This document shows positions 1 through 8,354 of a DNA stretch of 64,000 nucleotides, one piece after another; the stretch's first letter is position 1, and every line of letters starts with the position of its first letter. A program made the position numbers and the translations under genes. The stretch is from positions 62,001 to 126,000 of the forward strand of contig JAVBMT010000010.1 in NCBI GenBank assembly GCA_031552195.1. Direction: 5' to 3'. Origin of the DNA: JAVBMP01 sp031552195 (lineage in GTDB: Bacteria > Desulfobacterota > Desulfovibrionia > Desulfovibrionales > Desulfovibrionaceae). Below the pieces are notes generated by a model. The model was not told the DNA's origin, ran no database searches, and saw only the letters and a program-made list of their open reading frames with translations.

Positions 1-528
1 AACGACCCGGCCCACGATATTAACAAGATACGCCAGGACCTGGGCATGGTTTTCCAGAGTTTCAACCTGTTTCCGCACAAAACCGTGCTGGAAAACCTCA
101 CTCTGGCCCCGATAAAACTGCGCGGCCTGAGTAAAGACGAGGCGGAAACCCGCGCCCTTGAACTCTTGAAAAAGGTTGACATAAGCGACAAGGCCAATTC
201 CTACCCGGCTATGCTGTCAGGCGGCCAGCAACAACGCGTGGCCATAGCCCGCGCCCTGGCCATGAACCCGAAAATCATGCTGTTCGATGAGCCGACCTCC
301 GCCCTTGACCCCGAAATGACCGGCGAGGTGCTTGACGTCATGGTCAACCTGGCCCGCGAAGGCATGACCATGGTGGTTGTCACCCATGAAATGGGTTTCG
401 CGCGCGAGGTGGCTGACCGTATTATTTTTATGGATAAAGGGGAAATTCTGGAAGAGGGCGGCCCCCTGCATTTTTTTGAAAACCCGGAACATCCGCGCCT
501 GAAGCGTTTTTTGAACCAGATTTTGTAA
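1..528 (+). CDS. Polar amino-acid ABC transporter ATP-binding protein (5' truncated by window edge)
   Basis: Cytoplasmic ATPase subunit of an amino-acid importer of the GlnQ/HisP type. The frame is open from base 1, so the gene starts outside the window and the Walker A loop is not seen. Visible in order are the Q-loop (VFQSFNLFPH), the ABC signature LSGGQQQR, Walker B (IMLFDEP), the D-loop SALD and the switch histidine in VVVTHE. The C-terminus is the short type usual for this subfamily, about 175 residues being present. A tRNA gene follows after 71 bases. A binding protein and permease of the same transporter class lie far away at 38784-40531 without their own ATPase; a functional link is only a guess. 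Confidence 0.93.
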   Translation, partial: NDPAHDINKIRQDLGMVFQSFNLFPHKTVLENLTLAPIKLRGLSKDEAETRALELLKKVDISDKANSYPAMLSGGQQQRVAIARALAMNPKIMLFDEPTSALDPEMTGEVLDVMVNLAREGMTMVVVTHEMGFAREVADRIIFMDKGEILEEGGPLHFFENPEHPRLKRFLNQIL

Positions 529-599
529 AATAGGCATAAACTGCTTGACCGGTTTTAGTCTTTACGCTAAAAAGTTTTCTTGCCTTAGCGCAAAAGTGT

Positions 600-674
600 A
601 GGCGCGTAGCTCAGGGGTAGAGCACTTCCTTGACATGGAAGGGGCCAACAGTTCAAAGCTGTTCGTGCCTACCA
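600..674 (+). tRNA. tRNA-Val (anticodon GAC), CCA encoded
   Basis: The cloverleaf folds by eye. The acceptor stem is 600-606 with 664-670 (one G-U pair), the D-arm 609-623, the anticodon stem 625-629 with 637-641, and the T-arm 647-651 with 659-663 around the TTCAAAG loop. The seven-base anticodon loop has GAC at 632-634, which reads valine codons GUC/GUU. Discriminator A671 is followed by an encoded CCA at 672-674. It lies between an ABC ATPase gene and thrS and is followed at once by a strong terminator hairpin. Confidence 0.95.
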
Positions 675-683
675 ATTTTTATC

Positions 684-720
684 AGAAAAAGAGGGGAGGA
701 TTTACCTCCCCTCTTTTTCT
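684..720 (+). terminator. Rho-independent terminator after tRNA-Val
   Basis: Perfect inverted repeat of about 16 bases (684-699 with 705-720) around a 5-base loop. The GC-rich core is flanked by A-run and T-run, so it could work in both directions. It separates the tRNA transcript from thrS. Confidence 0.85.
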
Positions 721-751
721 GCATTGCTTTTTTTAATTGGAGAGTCAAAAA

Positions 752-2695
752 GTGAAACTGATCATTGAAGGGGCCGAATACGAGGCCGCTCCCGGGCAAT
801 GTTGCGCGGACCTGTTCAAGGCCGCCCTTTCCGGCAAACGTTTCAAGAACACGGTTGCTGCCGCTTGCGGCGGCACTATTTTTGATCTTTCCACTCCGGT
901 CGAGGCCTTGCCGCCCGCCTGCCCCGAATTGCGGCCGGTAACGCCTGACGAGGCGGCCGGGCTTGATCTTTTGCGGCATAGCGCGGCCCACGTCATGGCC
1001 GCAGCGGTGAAAACGCTTTTTCCCGGCGTAAAGGTCACTATCGGGCCTTCAATAGAAAACGGATTTTATTACGATTTTGACAACAGCCGCCCCTTCACGC
1101 CGGAAGATTTCGCCGCGATTGAAGCGGAAATGCGCAAAATATCCGGACAAGCCATGCCCTTTGTGCGGCGGGAAGTTTCCCGCGAGGAGGCCGTTGCCTT
1201 TTTTGAAGCCCAGGGGGAAAATTACAAGGTCGAGATTATAAAGGACCTGAACGAACCTGTTGTTTCGCTTTACGAGCTGGGCGGCTTTACAGACCTTTGC
1301 CGAGGCCCGCATTTGCCGCATAGCGGTTTTGTAAAGGCTTTCAAGTTGCTCTCCGTTGCCGGGGCCTATTGGCGCGGCGATGAAAAAAACCGCATGCTTA
1401 CGCGAATTTACGCCACCGCCTTCCCGGACGAAGCCGCCCTTAAGGATTACCTGCACAGGCTGGAGGAAGCGAAAAAGCGCGATCACCGCAAACTCGGCAA
1501 AGAGCTTGACCTGTTCGCCTTCCATGAAGACGTCGCCCCTGGCATGGTCTTCTGGCACCCCAAGGGAATGATGCTGCGCACCATTCTTGAAGACTTCCTC
1601 AAGCGTGAGCACCTCAAGCGCGGCTACCAGCTGGTGCAGGGACCGCAAATTTTGCGCCGCGAGCTTTGGATGAAATCCGGCCACTACGACAACTACCGTG
1701 AAAACATGTACTTCACGGACATAGAAGGCGACGTGCACGGGGTAAAACCCATGAACTGCGTTGGACATATGCTGATTTACGGCAGCAGCCTGCACAGCTA
1801 CCGCGACCTGCCGGTGCGCATGGCCGAACTCGGCGTCGTGCACCGCCACGAAATGAGCGGGGCCTTGCACGGCCTGTTCAGGGTGCGCCAGTTCATGCAG
1901 GACGACGCCCATATCATTTGCACCCCTGAACAGCTTGAAGATGAAATCCTCGCGGTTATCACCCTGGTGCGCGATCTTTTCGGGCTGTTCGGCTTTGAAT
2001 ACCGCCTGTCGGTCTCCACCCGTCCGGCAAAATCCATCGGCAGCGACGAAGACTGGGCCAGGGCTACGGACGCCCTGATCAAGGCCCTGGAGCGCATTGG
2101 CGTGCCGGTTGTCATCAATGAGGGCGACGGTGCTTTTTACGGCCCTAAAATAGACGGCCGTGTTACAGACAGCCTGGGGCGCGAGTGGCAGTGTTCCACC
2201 ATTCAGGTTGATTTTACCCTGCCCGACCGTTTTGACCTCGTTTATGTGGGGCAAGACGGAGAGCGCCACCGCCCGGTTATGGTGCACCGCGCCATTCTTG
2301 GCTCTCTGGAACGCTTTATAGGAATTCTCATTGAACATTGCGCCGGCAATTTCCCCACCTGGATCAGCCCGGTGCAGGCCCGCCTGCTCACGGTTACGGA
2401 CGATCAGGCGGAATTTGCCGCTGAAGCGGCGCGCGCGCTGCAAGAAGCGGGAATCAGGGCCGAGGCCGACTTGCGCAATGAAAAACTGAGCTATAAAGTC
2501 AGGCAGGCGCAGGTGGAAAAGATTCCCTACATACTTGTCATCGGCAATCAGGAACTGGAAACCCGCAGCGTTAACGTGCGTTTGCGCAATGGCGACAACC
2601 TCGGCGTGAAAACGCTGGAAGAGCTGATCGCCGTCATGCGGGCTGATTGCGAAGAACCTTTTAAACGCGGAGGCATGCACTATAGTTTCTCCTAA
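752..2695 (+). CDS. thrS: Threonyl-tRNA synthetase
   Basis: Class II synthetase charging tRNA-Thr, 647 residues, close to the usual 640. It has an N-terminal TGS domain (about residues 1-60), then the editing domain with the HSAAH motif, then the catalytic core with FWHPKGM and the zinc-ligand Cys in PMNCVGHM, and the C-terminal anticodon-binding domain. The start chosen is GTG at 752, because GGAGAG at 739-744 sits 7 bases upstream. An in-frame TTG at 737 overlaps that ribosome site and is less likely. The coding end overlaps the probable start of infC, as expected for the thrS-infC operon. Confidence 0.97.
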   Translation: MKLIIEGAEYEAAPGQCCADLFKAALSGKRFKNTVAAACGGTIFDLSTPVEALPPACPELRPVTPDEAAGLDLLRHSAAHVMAAAVKTLFPGVKVTIGPSIENGFYYDFDNSRPFTPEDFAAIEAEMRKISGQAMPFVRREVSREEAVAFFEAQGENYKVEIIKDLNEPVVSLYELGGFTDLCRGPHLPHSGFVKAFKLLSVAGAYWRGDEKNRMLTRIYATAFPDEAALKDYLHRLEEAKKRDHRKLGKELDLFAFHEDVAPGMVFWHPKGMMLRTILEDFLKREHLKRGYQLVQGPQILRRELWMKSGHYDNYRENMYFTDIEGDVHGVKPMNCVGHMLIYGSSLHSYRDLPVRMAELGVVHRHEMSGALHGLFRVRQFMQDDAHIICTPEQLEDEILAVITLVRDLFGLFGFEYRLSVSTRPAKSIGSDEDWARATDALIKALERIGVPVVINEGDGAFYGPKIDGRVTDSLGREWQCSTIQVDFTLPDRFDLVYVGQDGERHRPVMVHRAILGSLERFIGILIEHCAGNFPTWISPVQARLLTVTDDQAEFAAEAARALQEAGIRAEADLRNEKLSYKVRQAQVEKIPYILVIGNQELETRSVNVRLRNGDNLGVKTLEELIAVMRADCEEPFKRGGMHYSFS

Positions 2696-3239
2696 CAATA
2701 TCAAGCCGCGCAAACCGGAAGCGCAAGATTCCGTGCGCCGTAACGATCAGATTCGCGCCAGGGAACTCAGGGTTATCGGAGCGGAGGGCGAACAGCTTGG
2801 CATTCTCAACCGCCTTGACGCTCTTAATATGGCCAAAGAAGCCGGGCTTGACCTGGTGGAGGTGGCCGCAACGGCTGATCCGCCGGTGTGCCGGATTATG
2901 GATTACGGCAAGTTTCGTTATGAAACCCAGAAGAAGAAGCAGGAAGCCAAAAAGCGCCAGGTTGTGGTGCAGATAAAAGAAATAAAGCTGCGCCCGAAAA
3001 CCGACGAGCATGACTATCAGACCAAGCTCACGCATATCCGCCGTTTTCTGGAAGATGGCGACCGTTGCAAGGTGACCATTTTTTTCAGGGGCCGGGAGAT
3101 TGTGCACAAAGATCGCGGACAGCTGGTTCTGGACAGGATAATAGAAGAAACTAAAGACGTGGCCAAAGTTGAGCAGGAAGCGCGCGCTGAAGGCCGCACG
3201 CTTCATATGATGCTTTCTCCTTTGCCGAAAAAAGTCTAG
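2682..3239 (+). CDS. infC: Translation initiation factor IF-3, probable non-ATG start
   Basis: IF-3 binds the 30S subunit and proofreads initiator tRNA and start codon. Conserved features are RRNDQIRARELRVI near the N-terminus, the linker lysines, PPVCRIMDYGKF, and the C-terminal domain with RPKTDEHDYQTK and FRGREIVH. No ATG lies in a suitable place. ATA at 2682 has a strong GCGGAGG site at 2667-2673 with 8-base spacing and gives 185 residues; GTG at 2733 is the fallback (168 residues) with a poor site. Rare start codons are an established autoregulation device of infC. It overlaps the end of thrS. The usual downstream rpmI-rplT are missing; a terminator follows. Confidence 0.93.
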   Translation: MVSPNNIKPRKPEAQDSVRRNDQIRARELRVIGAEGEQLGILNRLDALNMAKEAGLDLVEVAATADPPVCRIMDYGKFRYETQKKKQEAKKRQVVVQIKEIKLRPKTDEHDYQTKLTHIRRFLEDGDRCKVTIFFRGREIVHKDRGQLVLDRIIEETKDVAKVEQEARAEGRTLHMMLSPLPKKV

Positions 3240-3399
3240 AGCTGTTCTAATTTGAAAAAAGCTCCTGGAGCGGGCCGGTATCTTTATCGATATTGATCCG
3301 CGTTTGCCGGGGCCTCGCGCCAGATGCGGTAAAATGCGTCGCCCGGCATGTTTAGGCTGTGGGGCTGACGGGCAGGGCGCGCTTTTGCGCTTACTGCCG

Positions 3400-3436
3400 C
3401 CGTTCGCCTTGAATAACAGGCGGCGAACGGTTTTTT
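3400..3436 (+). terminator. Terminator of the thrS-infC transcript
   Basis: Arms CCGTTCGCC (3400-3408) and GGCGAACGG (3422-3430) are followed directly by six T residues (3431-3436), the classic rho-independent arrangement. It lies 160 bases after the infC stop. Confidence 0.75.
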
Positions 3437-3518
3437 ACCTCTTCCGGCGGAAAAATGCCCGGTAATGGACTGTTCCGCTTTTAGCTAATATCAGCCGCAG
3501 CTTGATTTGTCGGAAAAA

Positions 3519-3604
3519 TTTACAAGCAGATATCCCATATAAAAAAACGCCGTTTCAGAGAAACGGCGTTTTTTTATATGGGATATCTGCGCGACGCTTG
3601 TAAA
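3519..3604. repeat. 30-bp perfect palindrome with an outer stem, bidirectional terminator-like
   Basis: 3526-3555 and 3561-3590 are exact reverse complements over 30 bases around a 5-base loop (CAGAG). The core pairs AAAAAAACGCCG with CGGCGTTTTTTT, which would terminate transcription from either side. Outside it, TTTACAAG (3519-3526) pairs again with CTTGTAAA (3597-3604), leaving a 7-base bulge on the right. It lies between infC (plus) and the PEP-CTERM gene (minus). The length is far above a normal terminator. Confidence 0.85.
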
Positions 3605-3637
3605 AAACCCCCGCAACCTTTAACGGCAGCGGGGGTT
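3602..3637 (-). terminator. Terminator of the first PEP-CTERM gene
   Basis: Stem AACCCCCGC (3606-3614) with GCGGGGGTT (3629-3637). On the minus strand the hairpin is followed by a run of T (A residues 3602-3607 on the plus strand). It lies just past the stop codon of the leftward gene ending at 3660. Confidence 0.8.
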
Positions 3638-3659
3638 AGGCTGTTTCTAGGCTATCCGC

Positions 3660-4265
3660 TTAGCGGTTAAAGCGGCGGCGGGCGATGAACAGGCTGGCCA
3701 GACCGGCGCCCATCAGGGCAATGGCGCCCGGTTCAGGGGTGGGGGTCGGGTCGGGATCAGGAATATTCCCGCCGTTGATGTTCAGCACGGACTTGGCCAA
3801 AGTTACGGCCCAGCCCGCGTTATTGATATCGATGTCCATGCGAATCTGCAAGCCGAGCAGAATGTCGTCATAGAATTCCGCGCCAAGCACGAAGTCGGTG
3901 TAGCTCCAGTCTTCCGGGCCGTTATCAAGAGCGCCGAGGAGCACCCAGTCAGATAGTTGGCTGCTGTAAGCGTAGATATTGTCTATTTCTCCGCTAATGA
4001 AGTCCACGTCCCAGGCGGAAATGGAGAGCACGGCGCTGCTGATGTCGGCAGCATCAATAGCCAGGGCGTTGTGTTGCCATGCCCAGTCTTGGTATTCCCA
4101 GCGGTAGTAGGGATCATCAAAAAGAGAACCCGTGCTGGGCACGAAGTATCCGGACGGAGCCTGTATAACGTCAACGATAGGGGCGGCGAAGGCAAGGGAG
4201 GAAATCGCCAGCATCATGCTCACGGCAAGGCCGGTAAGCAGTTTTTTTACGGAACGGGTTTTCAT
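3660..4265 (-). CDS. PEP-CTERM sorting domain protein, exported
   Basis: A 201-residue predicted secreted protein. It has an N-terminal signal peptide (KK, hydrophobic core, probable cleavage after AFA near residue 30), an Asp/Tyr/Trp-rich body without a recognised enzyme motif, a Pro/Asp/Thr linker, and a C-terminal EPGAIALM motif followed by a hydrophobic stretch and the basic end RRRFNR. That tripartite tail is the established PEP-CTERM signal processed by exosortase in extracellular-polysaccharide systems. The start at 4265 has AGAGGTAG upstream; a longer in-frame start at 4346 lacks sense. No exosortase gene is in the window. A second such protein lies at 41587-42375. Confidence 0.87.
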   Translation of the reverse strand: MKTRSVKKLLTGLAVSMMLAISSLAFAAPIVDVIQAPSGYFVPSTGSLFDDPYYRWEYQDWAWQHNALAIDAADISSAVLSISAWDVDFISGEIDNIYAYSSQLSDWVLLGALDNGPEDWSYTDFVLGAEFYDDILLGLQIRMDIDINNAGWAVTLAKSVLNINGGNIPDPDPTPTPEPGAIALMGAGLASLFIARRRFNR

Positions 4266-4598
4266 AACTCTACCTCTTGGCTGAAAAATGGTTTCCAATA
4301 AATACTGAAAGGCAACATGCAAAAATAATGCCGAATATTGTTTCAAGATTGCCGGTCTGATGCCCGCCTATGGGCGATGTGGATATCGCCCGCCTGCTGA
4401 CGTTGCCGATAGATTTTTTTTGCGTGCGCCACTGTGAAAAGCGTAATGTATGCCGAACATGCCTGAAACTGTAAAATTTACTGCAGGCATGTAAAAAAAA
4501 CCGACAGTTGGGTAAAAAATATGCCCCGGCCGCGTCTAGTCCCAACCGCATGGCGGCGTGGATTCCGGCGCGGCCGGGGCAGGGCGCGGAAGAGCGGC
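4266..4598. other. Intergenic region, probable leader of the PEP-CTERM gene and terminator of the kinase gene
   Basis: 333 bases without a supported gene. The left part should carry the leftward promoter of the PEP-CTERM gene, but no clear -35/-10 pair could be chosen. The right end holds the kinase-gene terminator (4522-4581). Confidence 0.5.
4522..4581 (-). terminator. Terminator of the hybrid kinase gene
   Basis: Perfect 13-base arms TGCCCCGGCCGCG (4522-4534) and its complement (4569-4581) around a 34-base loop. Reading leftward the stem is followed by ATATTTTTTACC, giving the T-run. It sits 18 bases past the stop of the leftward kinase gene. Confidence 0.7.
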
Positions 4599-7500
4599 CT
4601 AACTTAAGAACCTTATAAGAAATTCAAGCAGCTTTTCATATTCCAGAGGTTTGGCCAGGTGGGCGTTCATGCCGCTTTGCAGGGCCTTATCCACGTCTTC
4701 CTTGAAGGCGTTGGCCGTCATGGCGATTATCGGGATATGGGCGGCGTCCGGCCTGTCCAGGTGGCGGATGGCCGAGGCTGTTTCGTAACCACCCATTTTC
4801 GGCATTTGCACGTCAAGAAGGATGATGTCGTAATAGCCATGTTCCGATTCCTGGAACATGCGCAGGGCTTCCGTGCCATCGTCCGCCTCTTCGATAAGCA
4901 TTCCGGTCGGTTCAAGCTGTTCCGTGACAATCAGCCGGTTGATCATCACGTCGTCAACCAGCAACGCCCTTTTGCCTTTGAGGCAGGAGCCGGCGCCATT
5001 GTCGCTGACGTCGCTTTCCTGCGGGGGAAAGCCCTCCTGAAAAGACAGCGAGAAGGAAAAGGCGCTTCCCTGGCCCACGGCGCTTCGCACGTCAATGGCG
5101 CCGCCCATGAGGTGAACGATGCTGTTGCTTATGGAAAGGCCAAGCCCGGTGCCGCCGTACTGGCGGGTTATCTGCCAGCCGCCCTGTTCGAACGGCTGGA
5201 ACAGCGAGGCCTGCTGGGCTTCGGATATGCCGATGCCGGTGTCGGCCACCTCAAAGTATAAGGGCACCCGGCCGTCACGTATTTCCTCGCCTTTCACCGT
5301 AAGGGTGACGTTGCCGCATTCCGGGGTAAATTTCACCGCGTTGCCAAGGAGGTTGATCAGTACCTGGCGAAGGCGCAAAGGGTCGCCTACGATATGGCGG
5401 TGCGTGATGCCGTCAAGCGCTATTTCAAAAGCGATATTCTTTTCCAGGCAGCGCGGGCGGATGATGGTTTCAACATTGTTCACCAGTTTGTAAAGATCGA
5501 ACGGTTCAAAGCTCAGGTCTATTTTGCCCGCTTCTATTTTGGAAATGTCGAGAATGTCGTTCAGAAGGCCGAGCAGGTGCTGGGAGGAAACTTCTATCTG
5601 CTGCACATGCGCTCTTATTTCCGTTTTTTTCTGTTCCAGGTCCGGCGCGTTGGCGTGGCCTTCTTCCAGTTTGCGTTTGATTATGCTGGCCATGCCGATA
5701 ATGGCGTTCATAGGCGTGCGTATTTCATGGCTCATGCGCGCCAGGAATTCGCTTTTGGAAACATTGGCCTTGTTGGCTTCTATGGCGGCCTTTTCCAGCT
5801 CTTGCTGCGTTTCCCTTAACTCATGCTCGACCTGGGAACGCCGTGAAACGTCTCTGGCCACGCCGATGATTCCGTTTACCACTCCGTCCGCGTCCATGAT
5901 GGGCGTGCGGACGACGTCAACGGTTTCCTGGTGCCCGTCGGCAAAGGTGAGGACATTTTCCGAATATACCGTTTGCCTGCGCATAATGGCGGTTTCGTCA
6001 TTCAGAATATCTTGTTCCAAGGCGTTGCCGGTTAAGAAATCGCGGTTGGCCATGCCTATTATTTTTTCCGGAGGCAGTCCGGCCAGAGAACAGAAGCGCG
6101 GGTTTACGGCGAGGTAGCTGCCGTTGGAGTCTTTATACCAGAGCAGGTCCGGCGAAGACGAAAATACGGTGTCAAGCAGGTTGCGCTGTTCTTCAATGGC
6201 TTTCTGCTCGCGCACCAGTTCGGTGAGGTCGTTGGACACGATAACGTATCCGATATCCTCGCCTTTGTTGTTTTTAAGTATCGAAGCCTGGCCTTTGTAA
6301 TAGCGGCCGGTGTTCAGGTCGTGCCAGACGTCAGGCTCGCGCCCTTTTTTAAGGGCGGCGATCGGGTCGGAGCGGGAATCCAGCGGGTAAATGCTTTTTG
6401 AGTAATAAGGCTGCCCGAGCGTTTCTTCCAGCGTGCTGCTGATAATTTTGAGGGCCTGCTCGTTGGCATGGATGATTTTTTCATTCATGTCGATTATGAC
6501 AATGAGGCTTTTGTCGTTTTTCGTCAGGCTGTCGGCCATTTCATCAAAAGCGTCCGCCAGGGCGCCTATTTCATCTTTTATCGGGGCCTCGAAACGGAAA
6601 TGTCTTTCGCCGGAACGGAAACGTTCTATGCCGTCAATCAGGTTCGTCAGGCTGCGGGTGAAGGCGGAAGCCAGCCATATGGCTATCAAAACGACAAGGA
6701 TGACCATGAATGACGTAGCGAAGGCAAGGCTGCTGGCGGTTTGCAGCAGGTTGTCATCTATGGAGTCTTTGGTGTCGCGGCTTATGTTTCTGAGTTCTTC
6801 GTCACTGGTGGCGATGAGCGCGTCAAGGGTTTTGCGCGTTTCGACGGCCGGGCGGCGGAAATGGTCAAGACCGGCGCCGATTGTGACAAAACCGAAGCCG
6901 CGTTTAGATTGGCTGTATTGGCCGGTGTAGTAGGGAATTGCCGCTGCGGTGTTCAGTTTCCACAGGTCGCTCCAGAAAATTCGGAAAGAGCCGGAGCCGC
7001 CGTCTTCGGTCAGGTCGAACCAGCCGGTACATTGCGGCGCGAAGTTCAGGTAGCGGCAGTCCAGCCCTACCAGGCCCTGGGCGGTTAGCGCGGGAGCCGC
7101 GCTTTTATGGTTGGACTGTTCGACGAAGGTCGGCACGTCCTTGATAAAATCAGGATAGCTTTTTCCGCTGGCTTTCCATTCGCTATAAATGCGGTCTTCA
7201 AGCCATGGAACCTGCGGGTCGCCGGTTTCCGGATCGTACCCGACAATGGAATAATGGCGGGGGTGAACTATGTTGCGGCCTTTATAATCCCAAATAAAGG
7301 CGTAGTTGCCTTCAGAAGCGTCGGGAATTTCCGTGTAGCGCTCATGGGTGGGCATAAGGTGGGCCGTGAATTCCATGATGTGGTCATGGTCAAGCGCCAT
7401 GGTCACGTAGCCGGTTATCTTTCCGTCGCGCACCACCGGCGCGGCCCAGCGGACTATGCCCTTGAAACGTTTGCCGAGGGGGTTTTCCCGCCCGGCATAG

Positions 7501-8354
7501 GCCGATTCTTCAGGGGTGAAGGCCTTTCCGGCCTTCTGGAGGCGTTCGGGCGTGTACATGCCTATTATCTGGGTGGGAACGTATGCGCCGATGACTTCGG
7601 AAACGTAAATTTCGCCGGGCTTCAGTTTCCGCAGCTCGTTAAAATAGCTTTCCGCCTTTACGTAGGTGTTCCGGCGGTCGGAAACGTTTTTCAGCGCTGC
7701 CGGCATGTCGGGCGACGAGGTTACTTTTATCCGTTCTTGCCCGTCAAGGTCGATAAAGGTTATTTCTTTGTAGTATGCGCGGTCTTCCAGGGCATAGCCG
7801 TCCGGCGGGCGGTAGTTGAACATGTGGTCGTTTTCCGGATTGCTGGAAACCCGCGGAGCGTCTTCCGGCAAACGGTTGACGGGAACCCAGTTTTTCTTGT
7901 CCGGCGCAAGGCTCCATGACCCCTGGCGCACGATGGCGCCGCGCTTCGTTTCCATGAAAGAGCGGTAGGCCTCTTCTTTGGGCTCGAATCCCGCGAGGAG
8001 CATTATGTCTTTGTCGCGCCCGTAAAGAAAAGAGGCCACTCTGTTGGCCGCGTCCGTGCTCATGCGCTCAATGTCGTCCGTGGCGCGGGCGTCAAGCGCC
8101 TTTTCGGCGTCTCCTATGGCCAGTTTGCCTGTTTCCGAGAGCGCTTCGTTCGATTTTTTGGCCATAGCCTCCGTGCGCTGGAGCATTTCGTCGCCCAGCT
8201 TCCAGGCCTGATGCCAGGCCAGGGCGGCCAGAAGCAGCAAAGGCACGACCTTGATGACGACAAACAAAAGAATCAGTTTGGCGCGCATGCCTAAACCAAG
8301 CGTGGCGAACATGCGCTCAACGCGCAAACGGAAAGGGCTGACGGTTTTCTTCAT
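4599..8354 (-). CDS. Membrane hybrid sensor histidine kinase with PAS and receiver domains
   Basis: A 1251-residue two-component hybrid kinase. Visible order: TM1 about 25-46, a large periplasmic sensor region about 47-540 (Cache-like), TM2 about 541-563, HAMP to about 617, two PAS domains (about 625-735 and 745-860), HisKA with the H-box MSHEIRTP (phospho-His near 876), an HATPase with DTGIGI and GGTGLGLSIS, and a C-terminal receiver (1128-1251) with phospho-acceptor Asp near 1181 in LLDVQMPKM and the conserved Lys in LAKPL. No partner regulator or output gene is adjacent, so the signal and target are unknown. The ribosome site before ATG 8354 is weak; internal ATGs near residues 15 and 23 are alternatives. 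Confidence 0.93.
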   Translation of the reverse strand: MKKTVSPFRLRVERMFATLGLGMRAKLILLFVVIKVVPLLLLAALAWHQAWKLGDEMLQRTEAMAKKSNEALSETGKLAIGDAEKALDARATDDIERMSTDAANRVASFLYGRDKDIMLLAGFEPKEEAYRSFMETKRGAIVRQGSWSLAPDKKNWVPVNRLPEDAPRVSSNPENDHMFNYRPPDGYALEDRAYYKEITFIDLDGQERIKVTSSPDMPAALKNVSDRRNTYVKAESYFNELRKLKPGEIYVSEVIGAYVPTQIIGMYTPERLQKAGKAFTPEESAYAGRENPLGKRFKGIVRWAAPVVRDGKITGYVTMALDHDHIMEFTAHLMPTHERYTEIPDASEGNYAFIWDYKGRNIVHPRHYSIVGYDPETGDPQVPWLEDRIYSEWKASGKSYPDFIKDVPTFVEQSNHKSAAPALTAQGLVGLDCRYLNFAPQCTGWFDLTEDGGSGSFRIFWSDLWKLNTAAAIPYYTGQYSQSKRGFGFVTIGAGLDHFRRPAVETRKTLDALIATSDEELRNISRDTKDSIDDNLLQTASSLAFATSFMVILVVLIAIWLASAFTRSLTNLIDGIERFRSGERHFRFEAPIKDEIGALADAFDEMADSLTKNDKSLIVIIDMNEKIIHANEQALKIISSTLEETLGQPYYSKSIYPLDSRSDPIAALKKGREPDVWHDLNTGRYYKGQASILKNNKGEDIGYVIVSNDLTELVREQKAIEEQRNLLDTVFSSSPDLLWYKDSNGSYLAVNPRFCSLAGLPPEKIIGMANRDFLTGNALEQDILNDETAIMRRQTVYSENVLTFADGHQETVDVVRTPIMDADGVVNGIIGVARDVSRRSQVEHELRETQQELEKAAIEANKANVSKSEFLARMSHEIRTPMNAIIGMASIIKRKLEEGHANAPDLEQKKTEIRAHVQQIEVSSQHLLGLLNDILDISKIEAGKIDLSFEPFDLYKLVNNVETIIRPRCLEKNIAFEIALDGITHRHIVGDPLRLRQVLINLLGNAVKFTPECGNVTLTVKGEEIRDGRVPLYFEVADTGIGISEAQQASLFQPFEQGGWQITRQYGGTGLGLSISNSIVHLMGGAIDVRSAVGQGSAFSFSLSFQEGFPPQESDVSDNGAGSCLKGKRALLVDDVMINRLIVTEQLEPTGMLIEEADDGTEALRMFQESEHGYYDIILLDVQMPKMGGYETASAIRHLDRPDAAHIPIIAMTANAFKEDVDKALQSGMNAHLAKPLEYEKLLEFLIRFLS

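Larger units (their letters stand above)
3240..3659. other. Intergenic region between infC and a PEP-CTERM gene, rich in hairpins
   Basis: These 420 bases hold no convincing gene. No ribosomal protein L35 or L20 reading frame can be found. The stretch contains the infC terminator, a very long perfect palindrome and the terminator of the leftward PEP-CTERM gene, each listed separately. Confidence 0.7.

Noticed and set aside
1049..2713. 554-codon open frame on the minus strand
   Set aside because: It is antisense to thrS, whose protein is unmistakable. Long antisense frames arise from the GC-rich third codon positions.
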